NCBI RefSeq assembly: GCF_000214375.1
Contig: NC_015578.1
Coordinates: 3,844,001 to 3,908,000, forward strand
DNA length: 64,000 bases
Source: Treponema primitia ZAS-2
Lineage (GTDB): Bacteria > Spirochaetota > Spirochaetia > Treponematales > Breznakiellaceae
Direction: 5' to 3'
Both the position numbers and the translations under genes were made by a program. Numbering within the stretch: the stretch's first letter is position 1; each line of letters starts with the position of its first letter. Below the pieces are notes generated by a model that was not told the DNA's origin, ran no database searches, and worked only from the letters and a program-made list of their open reading frames with translations. Below are positions 27,750 through 35,404 of the stretch, one piece after another.

Positions 27750-28075
27750 ACCCTTCCTCCTAAACCCTGTTTATGGATAAGCGCATAGAGATCACAAAAT
27801 TCCCGTGCCATATCCAGAATCGTAACCGCCGCCATTAAATGATCCTGAGCGTGGACCATGATCATCCCCATGCCCTGATCCGGATCGTCCAGGGTCATCT
27901 GGAGTATTTCGGTTTGGTGCCTGTGGGCAATGGTCATGGCCTCATCACTTTCCTGTAACTCCTGTTGAGCCTGATCCGGCTTCCCTTCCTTTGCCCGGGA
28001 TATGGCAGTCATGGCATGGCTTTTTGCGTTACCCGCATTGACAATGAGTTGCATTGCTTCTTCTTCAAAACCCAT
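27746..28075 (-). CDS. PTS IIA protein, lactose/cellobiose family
   Basis: 109-residue helical IIA. His75 in MIMVHAQDHLM is the phosphorylation site of the Lac/Cel class. Asn and Gln residues in the N-terminal LIVNAGNAKSHAMTAI helix also match. First gene of the operon; GTAGGAGG lies nine bases before the start and the sigma-54 promoter is directly upstream. It receives phosphate from HPr, whose gene is 3 kb away in the same cluster. Confidence 0.95.
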   Translation of the reverse strand: MGFEEEAMQLIVNAGNAKSHAMTAISRAKEGKPDQAQQELQESDEAMTIAHRHQTEILQMTLDDPDQGMGMIMVHAQDHLMAAVTILDMAREFCDLYALIHKQGLGGRV

Positions 28076-28102
28076 ATCACCGTACCTCCTACCCTATCTA
28101 TA

Positions 28103-28118
28103 AGCAAAATGTGTGCCA
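28103..28118 (-). promoter_or_regulatory. Sigma-54 promoter of the PTS operon
   Basis: On the minus strand, TGGCAC-N5-TTGCT matches the -24/-12 consensus fully, including the invariant GG and GC ten bases apart. Flanks read GTGTTTTGGCA and TTTTGC, shared with the HPr promoter at 31012. It points at the IIA gene. Confidence 0.92.
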
Positions 28119-28151
28119 AAACACACCCCATTTTAGTCGAAAATTCCCCTA

Positions 28152-28189
28152 TATGTGTTTTATTTTTGGTAGAATCTTTAAAACACATA
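28152..28189. promoter_or_regulatory. Inverted repeat, likely activator binding site
   Basis: Perfect 11-bp arms TATGTGTTTTA (28152-28162) and TAAAACACATA (28179-28189), 16 bases apart, lying 34-71 bases upstream of the -24 element of the PTS operon and just before the activator gene. A GTGTTTT half-site recurs beside both sigma-54 promoters. A natural enhancer site for the LevR-like protein (inference). Confidence 0.65.
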
Positions 28190-28212
28190 ATCTTAAAATA
28201 AAACAGTTTCCC

Positions 28213-28241
28213 TTGACAACCGAGGAATCCAGTTTTATGCT
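28213..28241 (+). promoter_or_regulatory. Sigma-70-like promoter of the regulator gene
   Basis: TTGACA (28213-28218), 17-base spacer, TATGCT (28236-28241). The ATG is nine bases after the -10 with no ribosome-binding site, so the transcript should be nearly leaderless. Confidence 0.7.
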
Positions 28242-28250
28242 AAACCAACT

Positions 28251-31004
28251 ATGAAACGAAAGGATACGGTTCTCCAGGCTCTACGCTCCCTGGGGGAAGG
28301 TGAAACCATAACTGCCTCGAAGCTGGGGGAACAGCTGGGGCTTTCCCGGGCCAATGTTTCAAGCGATCTCAACCGGCTCTGCGATGTAGCCTTGGCAATG
28401 AAGCGGGGCAGGAAGCCGGTGGAATATATGGCCGCCACAGTACCGGTGGCGGGGGGACCTGGGGCGGCGGCGAAAAATCCCGCAGCCCTGGACCATGATT
28501 TTGACGCCTTTGTCCGGGAAAATCCCAGCCTGTCCCCTTCTGTGGAACTGGCAAAGGCTGCGGTACTCTATCCCCCTGCGGGGATGCACATACTTCTTTT
28601 TGGCGAAACCGGGGTGGGGAAAAGCATGTTCGCCTCGCATATCTACCATTTTGCCCTTAGCCAACGCCGCATTGCCGAATCTGCTTCCTTTGTAACCTTT
28701 AATTGCGCCGACTACGCAAACAATGCCCAGCTCCTGATAAGCCAACTCTTTGGGGCCAGTAAGGGCGCCTATACCGGAGCGGACCGGGATCGGCTGGGGC
28801 TTATTGAACAAGCCGATGGGGGCATTTTGTTCCTGGATGAAATCCACCGGCTACCCCCGGAGGGGCAGGAAATGCTCTTTACCTATATCGACCGGGGGGT
28901 ATTCCGTCGCCTGGGAGAGACCGCCGGGGAGCGGAAAGTATCGGTACTCCTGATCTGCGCCACCTCGGAAAACCCTCAGTCCACCCTGCTGCGGACCTTT
29001 GTGCGGCGTATCCCTATGTTCATCCAAATCCCCAACCTTTTTGACCGTTCCCTGGACGAACGGGCCGCCCTGATCGACCTGTTCTTCGCCGGGGAGTCCT
29101 GCCGTTTTGGCCAAAAAATCCGGGTATCGGTAAACAGCATGAGGGCCCTCCTGGGTTATACCTGTCCGGGCAATGTGGGGCAGTTGAAAAGCGATATCCA
29201 GCTTCTCTGCGCCATGGCTTATGCCCAGTATATTTCCCGGGAGAAGGATTTTATCGGTATTAACAGCTTTTCCCTGCCTCCCCATATCCGGAACGGATTT
29301 TTTACCGAGCATAACCGGAAGGAAATCTGGAACCGGGTTCTGGGTATCGGCGGCCGGTACCTTGAATTCACTCCCCAGGGACAGGACAAGCCCCGGGAGG
29401 GGGCGGAGGAACCCTCGGATATCTACCGGATGCTGGAACAGCAGACCCTGGATATGCGGCGGGTCGGGATGGCCGAGGAGGATATCCGGGCGGGACAAAA
29501 TACCGTGGTAGACCGGTACTATACCAATCTTAAGGATTCCGCCGCGGACCTGGTTACCCTGAATGAAATTGAGCGGCTTATCGGCCCGGAAATACTTGCC
29601 ACGGTGGATAGGATGCTCCGCCTGGGGGTGGATTTATTCGGCGCCCCCTTTGGAGCGAATATCCGCTGGGCCCTGGGTATGCACCTGCACAATGCAATTA
29701 AGCGGGTCCAGGCGCATCAGGATATTATCAATCCCCGTCTTGAGGATATCCAACAGAATTATCCCCAACAATTCGCCATCGCCCGTGCCTGTTTGGATAT
29801 TATCTACCAGGACTTCGGCATAAGCTTCCCTGAAGACGAAGCGGGTTTTATCGCCCTCTTTTTTGATCCCCACCAGGAGGAGGCGCAGAAGAAGTCTTCT
29901 CTCCAGATTATCGTGACCGCCCATGGAACGGGAACTGCTACCGGCATGGCCCAAACGGCGAACCAGCTTATTGGGACCGATCTGGCGGTGGGCTTTGATA
30001 TGTCCCTCCAGGAAAATCCCAATACCACCTACCAGAAAATCAAGGAATTTTTGATCCGCAAACCGGAGATTCGGGAGCTGTTTCTACTGGTTGATATGGG
30101 TTCCCCCACAGATTTTGCCCGGCAGCTTGCCAAGGAGTTGGGGCTGAGGGCCGAGCATTGTGTCCTGGCAAGTACCATGCATGTTATGGAAGCCTGCCGT
30201 AAAGCCCTGCTGGGTTATCCCCTCCACCGGGTGGCGGAAGATACCCGAAAAATTACCCGGCTTGCCCTGGCGGAGGGCGAACACCCTATCATTGTACCGG
30301 CGGTAATCCCCTCGGCCCTGCCGCCGGATGCGGAGCAGCTCTTTTTTATTACCGCCTGTACCACCGGTACGGGAAACGCTGCCATGCTTAAACAGATTTT
30401 AGATTCCCGGCTGGATTTAAAAGAAGGAACCTGCAAAATCATCTCCCTGCCCATCACCCATCGGGACCGTTTTACCGCAGCCATCCGGGAACTTGCGGAC
30501 CAGGGCCGGATTATCGGCGCCGCCAGCGTGCTGGATACAGGGCTGCGGATACCCCATTTTCCCCTGGAGGGAATACTGGACGGTTCCGCTTTGGGAGATA
30601 TCCAGGCCCTTATCAATATTGAATCCCTCTTTGCCCATATGATCCCCACAATTATCCCCATGCTGGACCATATTGACGGGGCCGTTGTAAGCGCCGATAT
30701 CCGTACCGCCCTGGAACAGATGAGCGCTGAATTACAGATGCTTTTTAATGGGGAAACCCTGGTGGGGACCTTCTGCCATATTGCCTTTATGATGAACCGG
30801 CTCAAAAAAGAGGAATCCGTTGCGCCCTTCCCGGGGAAGGAGGGATTCCTGAAAAAATTCCCCCAGGTGATTTCCGCAGTGGGAAGGGAATGCCGGTTTC
30901 TGGGAACAAAGTACGGGGTAACCATTCCCCTGGATGAAATATGCTATATTGCCGCTTTTTTTACCAAGGAAGATATTTTTTCCCCGGCGGCCCCGGGGGT
31001 ATAG
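28251..31004 (+). CDS. LevR-type sigma-54 activator with PRD and PTS domains
   Basis: 917-residue regulator. Order: HTH (residues 1-60, ITASKLGEQLGLSRANVSSDLNRL); AAA+ sigma-54 interaction domain (about 95-330) with Walker A FGETGVGKS, the sigma-54 contact loop GAYTGA and Walker B GGILFLDEIHRL; PRD1 (about 440-545, with GMHLHNAIKRVQ); an EIIA-Man-like domain (about 550-680, IIVTAHGTGTATGMAQ with a phosphorylatable His); an EIIB-Gat-like domain (about 690-780, ITACTTGTGNAAM with Cys); and PRD2 to the end (HIAFMMNRL). This matches LevR/ManR. HPr and IIB phosphorylation should tune its activity to sugar supply. Divergent from the PTS operon and upstream of HPr/EI, with a sigma-54 promoter on both sides. 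Confidence 0.95.
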   Translation: MKRKDTVLQALRSLGEGETITASKLGEQLGLSRANVSSDLNRLCDVALAMKRGRKPVEYMAATVPVAGGPGAAAKNPAALDHDFDAFVRENPSLSPSVELAKAAVLYPPAGMHILLFGETGVGKSMFASHIYHFALSQRRIAESASFVTFNCADYANNAQLLISQLFGASKGAYTGADRDRLGLIEQADGGILFLDEIHRLPPEGQEMLFTYIDRGVFRRLGETAGERKVSVLLICATSENPQSTLLRTFVRRIPMFIQIPNLFDRSLDERAALIDLFFAGESCRFGQKIRVSVNSMRALLGYTCPGNVGQLKSDIQLLCAMAYAQYISREKDFIGINSFSLPPHIRNGFFTEHNRKEIWNRVLGIGGRYLEFTPQGQDKPREGAEEPSDIYRMLEQQTLDMRRVGMAEEDIRAGQNTVVDRYYTNLKDSAADLVTLNEIERLIGPEILATVDRMLRLGVDLFGAPFGANIRWALGMHLHNAIKRVQAHQDIINPRLEDIQQNYPQQFAIARACLDIIYQDFGISFPEDEAGFIALFFDPHQEEAQKKSSLQIIVTAHGTGTATGMAQTANQLIGTDLAVGFDMSLQENPNTTYQKIKEFLIRKPEIRELFLLVDMGSPTDFARQLAKELGLRAEHCVLASTMHVMEACRKALLGYPLHRVAEDTRKITRLALAEGEHPIIVPAVIPSALPPDAEQLFFITACTTGTGNAAMLKQILDSRLDLKEGTCKIISLPITHRDRFTAAIRELADQGRIIGAASVLDTGLRIPHFPLEGILDGSALGDIQALINIESLFAHMIPTIIPMLDHIDGAVVSADIRTALEQMSAELQMLFNGETLVGTFCHIAFMMNRLKKEESVAPFPGKEGFLKKFPQVISAVGRECRFLGTKYGVTIPLDEICYIAAFFTKEDIFSPAAPGV

Positions 31005-31011
31005 CGTGTTT

Positions 31012-31027
31012 TGGCATGAATTTTGCA
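31012..31027 (+). promoter_or_regulatory. Sigma-54 promoter of ptsH-ptsI
   Basis: TGGCAT-N5-TTGCA, a near-perfect -24/-12 element starting 7 bases after the regulator stop and 40 bases before the HPr start. The wider motif GTGTTTTGGCA-N4-TTTTGC is the same as in the PTS operon promoter. Confidence 0.9.
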
Positions 31028-31066
31028 TAGTATTAGAGAGAACAAAACACTCGAGGAGGCTTTTTG

Positions 31067-31333
31067 ATGGTAAGCGCAGATATAGAGGTTACCAATCGTA
31101 TCGGGTTCCATGCCCGTCCGGTATCCCTACTTATTGATACGGCGCGGAAATTTTCCAGTACCGTAAAAGTAAGCAAGGGAGACAAAACGGCGGGGACAGA
31201 CTCCATGGTAGCCATGCTCAAACTCCAGGTTAAACAGGGAGATATGATAAGCATTTCTGCGGAGGGGGACGATGAAGAAGCGGCCCTTGAGAGTCTTTCG
31301 GAATTAGTAAAATCAAAGTTTGGTGAAGATTAA
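31067..31333 (+). CDS. ptsH: Phosphocarrier protein HPr
   Basis: 88-residue general PTS protein. His15 in NRIGFHARP takes phosphate from enzyme I. Ser46 in GTDSMVAML lies at the position of the HPr-kinase site, though the surrounding sequence differs from the Gram-positive KSIMGVM. ATG 31067 is preferred over TTG 31064 because GAGGAGG lies about eight bases upstream. It overlaps ptsI by 14 bases. Expression from a sigma-54 promoter would make it a system-specific HPr rather than a constitutive one. Confidence 0.94.
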   Translation: MVSADIEVTNRIGFHARPVSLLIDTARKFSSTVKVSKGDKTAGTDSMVAMLKLQVKQGDMISISAEGDDEEAALESLSELVKSKFGED

Positions 31334-32948
31334 ATTGATACTAACGGGTATTGGGGTAACAGAAAAAATTATCATAGGGACCGCCTGTGTACTCAGGGAG
31401 ATTCCTAAAACCGCCGCTGTTCCTGTTTTGGGGATAGAGGAATTCCGGACCGCCCTGGAAACAAGCAGAAAACAAATAGAGGCCCTGATCAGCTCCGTCC
31501 CGGCGGATCAGGGGGCTATCTTTGCAAGCCACCTGAATTTTCTTGAGGACCCCGAATTTACCCAGGAGATGGCAAAGCTTATTGAACAGGAGGGCTGGGA
31601 TGCAGTCCGGGCGGTGGAAAAGGTAAGCGGGGATTTACAGCAAAGCTTTCGGGAATTTGAGGAACCCTACCTTCAGGAACGGGCTGCGGATGTTCGGGAT
31701 CTGGGGGAGCGGATTTTACGGAACCTATTGGGCAAAGAAGAGACGGATTTATCCCGTCTACAAGAACAGACGATTCTGGTGGCTGCGGATTTGAGTCCCA
31801 GCCAGACCGCCCGGATAGACGGCGCCCATGTGACAGGGCTGGTAACCGAGCAGGGGGGAAGTACCAGCCATACGGTAATCCTGGCAAAAGCCCGGGATCT
31901 TGCGGCAGTGGTGGGATGCACGAATATTCTTGCCTCTGTGCAAACCGGAGATTCCCTGATTGTGGACGCTTTAAGTGGTACGGTCATTATCAATGCGGAT
32001 CCTGAGCAGATACAGATATACCGGGATAAGATACAGAAGCTGGAAGCGGAACAGGAAAGCCGACAGAATATGATCCCGGTACAGCTCTTCCGGACCGATG
32101 GACGACAGGTTGTGGTAGCCGCCAATATCGGCAGCGAGGAAGACGCCCGGCAGGCCCTGGAAAAGGGCGCCAATGGGGTGGGGCTTTTTCGCACCGAGTT
32201 CCTCTTTTTGGACCGGGATCGTATGCCCAGTGAAGAAGAACAATACCAGGTATACCGGCGGGTAACGGAACTGTTTGCCGGTAAAAGCGTGGTGATCCGT
32301 ACTCTGGATATCGGCGGGGATAAACAGATTCCCTATCTTCTTATGCCTGCAGAGGAAAATCCCTTTCTTGGGGTACGGGCCATACGGCTCTGCCTTAAGC
32401 ATGAGGAATTGTTCTGTACCCAGCTTAAAGCCCTGCTCCGCGCGGCTCTGGCGGGGGATCTTAAAATTATGTTTCCCATGATAGGTTCACTGGGGGAACT
32501 GCACCAGGCCCAGGAACTGCTCCGGCGCTGCAAGGCTGAACTTTCCGGGGCAGGTATCCCCTTTAGGGAAAACCTTGAAATCGGCATGATGATTGAAATT
32601 CCTGCAGCGGCGATCCAGGCGGATGAATTTGCCCGGGAAGTGGATTTTTTCAGTATCGGTACCAACGATCTTACCCAGTATACCTTGGCGGTGGATCGGG
32701 GCAACCCGGAATTGAACCGGCTCTACGATTTTATGCACCCCGCAGTTACCACCCTCATCAAGCATACCATCGAAGCAGCTCACCGGCAGGGGATTCCTTG
32801 CTTTATGTGCGGGGAGATGGCGTCCTCCCCGGAGGCCATTCCCCTCCTAGCCGGATACGGACTTGATGAATTTTCCGTGAATCTGTCCGATATTTCCCGA
32901 ACCAAGATGATCCTTCTAAAACAGGAAGGCATTCGCCATTTCAGGTAA
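31320..32948 (+). CDS. ptsI: PTS enzyme I (phosphoenolpyruvate-protein phosphotransferase)
   Basis: About 540 residues. Transfers phosphate from PEP to HPr. The N-terminal HPr-binding domain is followed by the swivelling phosphohistidine domain with GGSTSHTVILAKA (His184). The PEP-binding TIM barrel has GVGLFRTEFLFLDRD, FRTLDIGGDKQIPY-like VIRTLDIGGDK, LEIGMMIEIPAAA, DFFSIGTNDLTQYTLAVDR and the catalytic Cys in CFMCGEMAS. Somewhat shorter than E. coli EI (575). The start is uncertain: TTG 31320, GTG 31323 or TTG 31335, all overlapping or touching ptsH, with no clear ribosome-binding site, so translation is probably coupled. Confidence 0.95.
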   Translation: MVKIKLILTGIGVTEKIIIGTACVLREIPKTAAVPVLGIEEFRTALETSRKQIEALISSVPADQGAIFASHLNFLEDPEFTQEMAKLIEQEGWDAVRAVEKVSGDLQQSFREFEEPYLQERAADVRDLGERILRNLLGKEETDLSRLQEQTILVAADLSPSQTARIDGAHVTGLVTEQGGSTSHTVILAKARDLAAVVGCTNILASVQTGDSLIVDALSGTVIINADPEQIQIYRDKIQKLEAEQESRQNMIPVQLFRTDGRQVVVAANIGSEEDARQALEKGANGVGLFRTEFLFLDRDRMPSEEEQYQVYRRVTELFAGKSVVIRTLDIGGDKQIPYLLMPAEENPFLGVRAIRLCLKHEELFCTQLKALLRAALAGDLKIMFPMIGSLGELHQAQELLRRCKAELSGAGIPFRENLEIGMMIEIPAAAIQADEFAREVDFFSIGTNDLTQYTLAVDRGNPELNRLYDFMHPAVTTLIKHTIEAAHRQGIPCFMCGEMASSPEAIPLLAGYGLDEFSVNLSDISRTKMILLKQEGIRHFR

Positions 32949-33006
32949 AAAGCCCTTACAACGTAAGTTTTATGGTAGAAGGAAATATCATGCTTTAGGG
33001 ACCCCC

Positions 33007-33036
33007 GCATTAGGGGTTATCCCTGTTCCGTAATGC
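33007..33036. other. Stem-loop after ptsI
   Basis: GCATTAGGGG...CCCT...TAATGC can fold with arms GCATTA/TAATGC and an inner GGG/CCC pairing. No T run follows. It may mark the 3' end of the ptsHI transcript. Confidence 0.3.
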
Positions 33037-33076
33037 AAATTGTAAGACAATATGCTATATTATAACCATGAGATTC

Positions 33077-33883
33077 TTATGGAATCTTTAAATTATTTAA
33101 TATCGGAATTATCAGATCTTTCCATTTTTCATATCCAGCTTCGATTAAATGGATACCATCGCCTGAAACATAGTCTTCATTTAATTCACCGCTGCTTGAT
33201 AATACTTTATTTATATCTACAAATATCAAATTATTCTCTTCAGAAAATTTAATTAAATACTCATTTAATTTATCAATTTCATTATTTATTTTTTTCCAGT
33301 CATTGTGATTTTTTGATATTTTTAATGTAGATTGAATTATCACTTTTATATCGTGATCTTCAAGATTTTTTACAATGGTTTTATAATTTTCTAATATTGT
33401 TTCAACATCTATTCCACCAAATATATCATTAGTTCCGCCCATAATAAAACACAATTTTGGTTTTAGTAAATATATATCGTCCAACCGAGATAGAAATCTT
33501 TTTGTTACATCCCCTGGAATTCCTAAATTTACTACATCATTTCTATTGAGTAATTTATTCCATTCACCACCATATGTATGAGAGTCCCCGAACATTACTA
33601 TATGATATTCCTCAGGCTGCCGGACCAATGTTTTTATATTTATATTACTATAACCAGGGGACCATGGCTCATAAGGTTTTTCCATATTATGAATTTTAAC
33701 CAATCCTATTTTTATTAATAATCTTTCAGGGATTTTATAATATATTGAAATAATTATAATAAATGCTAAGGATATTATGTTTGTAATAATAAGTTTGGTG
33801 TTTGGTGTTTGGTGTTTGGTGTTTGGTGTTTGGTGTTTGGTGTTTGGTGTTTGGTGTTTGGTGTTTGGTGTTTGGTGTTTCAT
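33077..33883 (-). CDS. SGNH/GDSL-type hydrolase with heptad repeat N-terminus
   Basis: About 268 residues from ATG 33883. The first ~33 residues are HQTPNTK repeats encoded by a 7-base tandem array. Then comes one hydrophobic helix (LAFIIIISIYY) and an SGNH esterase domain: VMFGDSHTYGG (block I Ser), NLGIPGDVT (block II Gly), MGGTND (block III Asn) and SGDGIHLIEAGY (block V Asp/His). It is probably membrane-anchored, with the hydrolase outside, removing acyl groups from a cell-surface carbohydrate or lipid. Strongly AT-rich compared with its neighbours, suggesting transfer. The start is doubtful because the promoter -10 overlaps ATG 33883; translation may begin within or after the repeat. Confidence 0.75.
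   Translation of the reverse strand: MKHQTPNTKHQTPNTKHQTPNTKHQTPNTKLIITNIISLAFIIIISIYYKIPERLLIKIGLVKIHNMEKPYEPWSPGYSNINIKTLVRQPEEYHIVMFGDSHTYGGEWNKLLNRNDVVNLGIPGDVTKRFLSRLDDIYLLKPKLCFIMGGTNDIFGGIDVETILENYKTIVKNLEDHDIKVIIQSTLKISKNHNDWKKINNEIDKLNEYLIKFSEENNLIFVDINKVLSSSGELNEDYVSGDGIHLIEAGYEKWKDLIIPILNNLKIP
33793..33880. repeat. Heptanucleotide tandem repeat, about 12.5 copies
   Basis: GTTTGGT (CCAAACA-type on the coding strand) repeated twelve times plus GTTT without a single mismatch. Since 7 is not a multiple of 3, a gain or loss of one unit shifts the frame of the hydrolase relative to any start codon before the repeat. Confidence 0.95.
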
Positions 33884-33910
33884 TCTATCAGAAAATATCC
33901 TTCTTGTCAA
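33882..33910 (-). promoter_or_regulatory. Promoter abutting the heptanucleotide array
   Basis: TTGACA (33910-33905), 17-base spacer, TAGAAT (33887-33882) on the minus strand. The predicted start of transcription (about 33875) is within the repeat array, so the array would form the 5' end of the mRNA. Confidence 0.6.
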
Positions 33911-34006
33911 GTATACAAATATAAAGTAGTTCTCCTTTTATTTATAATAATCAGAAAACCACAGCCTAAGTTCCGCCTTCATATAAGAATTAGCCTACGC
34001 GCTTTA

Positions 34007-35362
34007 TCATTCAGCCAAATCCTTCCCCTTCCGGTAGTATTTCTGCATTTCCGCCGGGGGAACCATGCCGCCCCCGGTCGCCCACACCAGATGGGTTGCC
34101 TGCCCCGGACCGGCGGATTTGCCGAACTGCTCCCTGAGCCAGGCCTGGCCATTTTTGCTGCCGTAGAGATCCGTGGGGCCCATAAACCCTGCGGTTGCTG
34201 AAGGCTCCAGCCAAAGGTCCTCCAACTCCGCGAGCCGGTATACCAGGTAGTACATCTGTTCGTCGCTGACCGTACATTCGCCGCTCAGCAGGGTGTCCAT
34301 CACGGTTCCCACAAAGCTGGAGGGGCGGCCCACGGCCAGGCCGTCGGCGCAGGTTTTGTTGTCAATGCCGAAGTCGCCGACACTGACCTTGTCCTGGAGG
34401 CCCGTGACCAGGCCCAGGAGCATACAGGGCGCATGGGTCGGCTCCGCGAAAAAGCAGTGGGCTGCAGCGCCGAATACCCGCTTGATGCCGTAGGCTACGC
34501 CGCCGGGGCCGCCGCCTACGCCGCAGGGCAGGTATACAAAGAGGGGGTGATCCGGGTCAACCGGGATGCCCTGTTCATCAAGCTGTTTTTTCAGGCGCAG
34601 GGCTGCTACAGAATATCCCAGAAAAAGGGTCTTTGAATTTTCGTCGTCCACAAAATGACAGTTCGGCCCGGCCAGTTTGCGGCCTTCTTCCACAGCTTTA
34701 CTGTAGTCTGCCTGGTACTCCACCACGGCAACACCTTTGCTGCGGAGCAGGTCTTTCTTCCATTGACGGGCATCGGCGGACATGTGCACGGTGGTCTTGA
34801 AACCCAGCCGGGCGCCCATGATGCCGATGGAAAGCCCCAGGTTGCCCGTGGATCCTACCGCCAGTTCGCGGGTGCCGAAATAGTCCCGGAAACGGTCTTC
34901 CAGAAGTATGTCATAGGAATCGGTTTCCTTGAGCATTCCCTTTTCCAGGGCCAGTTTTTCTGCGTGGGCCAGCACTTCGTAGATGCCGCCCCGGGCTTTG
35001 ATGGACCCCGATATGGGCAGTTGGCTGTCGCACTTTAAAAACAGCTTGCCGCCTATTTTTACCTTGCTCTCTTTTTTGATGAAGTCCAGCATTTTGGGGA
35101 TTTTCCGCAGGGGGGATTCGATAATGCCGCCATCCTTTGCGGTTTCAGAGAAGGCCTTGGCGATAAAGGGGGCGAACCGGGTAAGCCGATCCGAGGCGTC
35201 GTCCATGTCTGCGGGGCTTACACCCCAGCCGCTTAAGCCGGCATCTTTTTTGTAGCGGGGGTTGATCCAGAACACTTGCTCCAGGTCTGACGCCATCCGG
35301 AGGACCGGGAATTCTTTTTTCCACTGGTCAACAGTTTTATTGCCGATTAATTTTCTGCCCAT
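34007..35362 (-). CDS. dsdA: D-serine dehydratase
   Basis: About 451 residues. PLP enzyme that turns D-serine into pyruvate and ammonia. PLP-lysine in [13 protein letters not shown]; phosphate-binding glycines in AVGSTGNLG and [10 protein letters not shown]. Other DsdA signatures: [10 protein letters not shown] and [18 protein letters not shown]. The ATG at 35362 (MGRKLIGN) is preferred to the upstream TTG codons. It lies downstream of pheS on the same strand (about 40 bp) and may be co-transcribed with it; no functional link is known. It could detoxify D-serine or feed it into pyruvate metabolism. Confidence 0.95.
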   Translation of the reverse strand: MGRKLIGNKTVDQWKKEFPVLRMASDLEQVFWINPRYKKDAGLSGWGVSPADMDDASDRLTRFAPFIAKAFSETAKDGGIIESPLRKIPKMLDFIKKESKVKIGGKLFLKCDSQLPISGSIKARGGIYEVLAHAEKLALEKGMLKETDSYDILLEDRFRDYFGTRELAVGSTGNLGLSIGIMGARLGFKTTVHMSADARQWKKDLLRSKGVAVVEYQADYSKAVEEGRKLAGPNCHFVDDENSKTLFLGYSVAALRLKKQLDEQGIPVDPDHPLFVYLPCGVGGGPGGVAYGIKRVFGAAAHCFFAEPTHAPCMLLGLVTGLQDKVSVGDFGIDNKTCADGLAVGRPSSFVGTVMDTLLSGECTVSDEQMYYLVYRLAELEDLWLEPSATAGFMGPTDLYGSKNGQAWLREQFGKSAGPGQATHLVWATGGGMVPPAEMQKYYRKGKDLAE

Positions 35363-35404
35363 GATCAACAAACCTTATTTGCAGTGTTAATTCTTCTTTA
35401 AAGT

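Noticed and set aside
33793-33880. Heptanucleotide array as a CRISPR
   Set aside because: No spacers between units and no cas genes; it is a simple tandem repeat.
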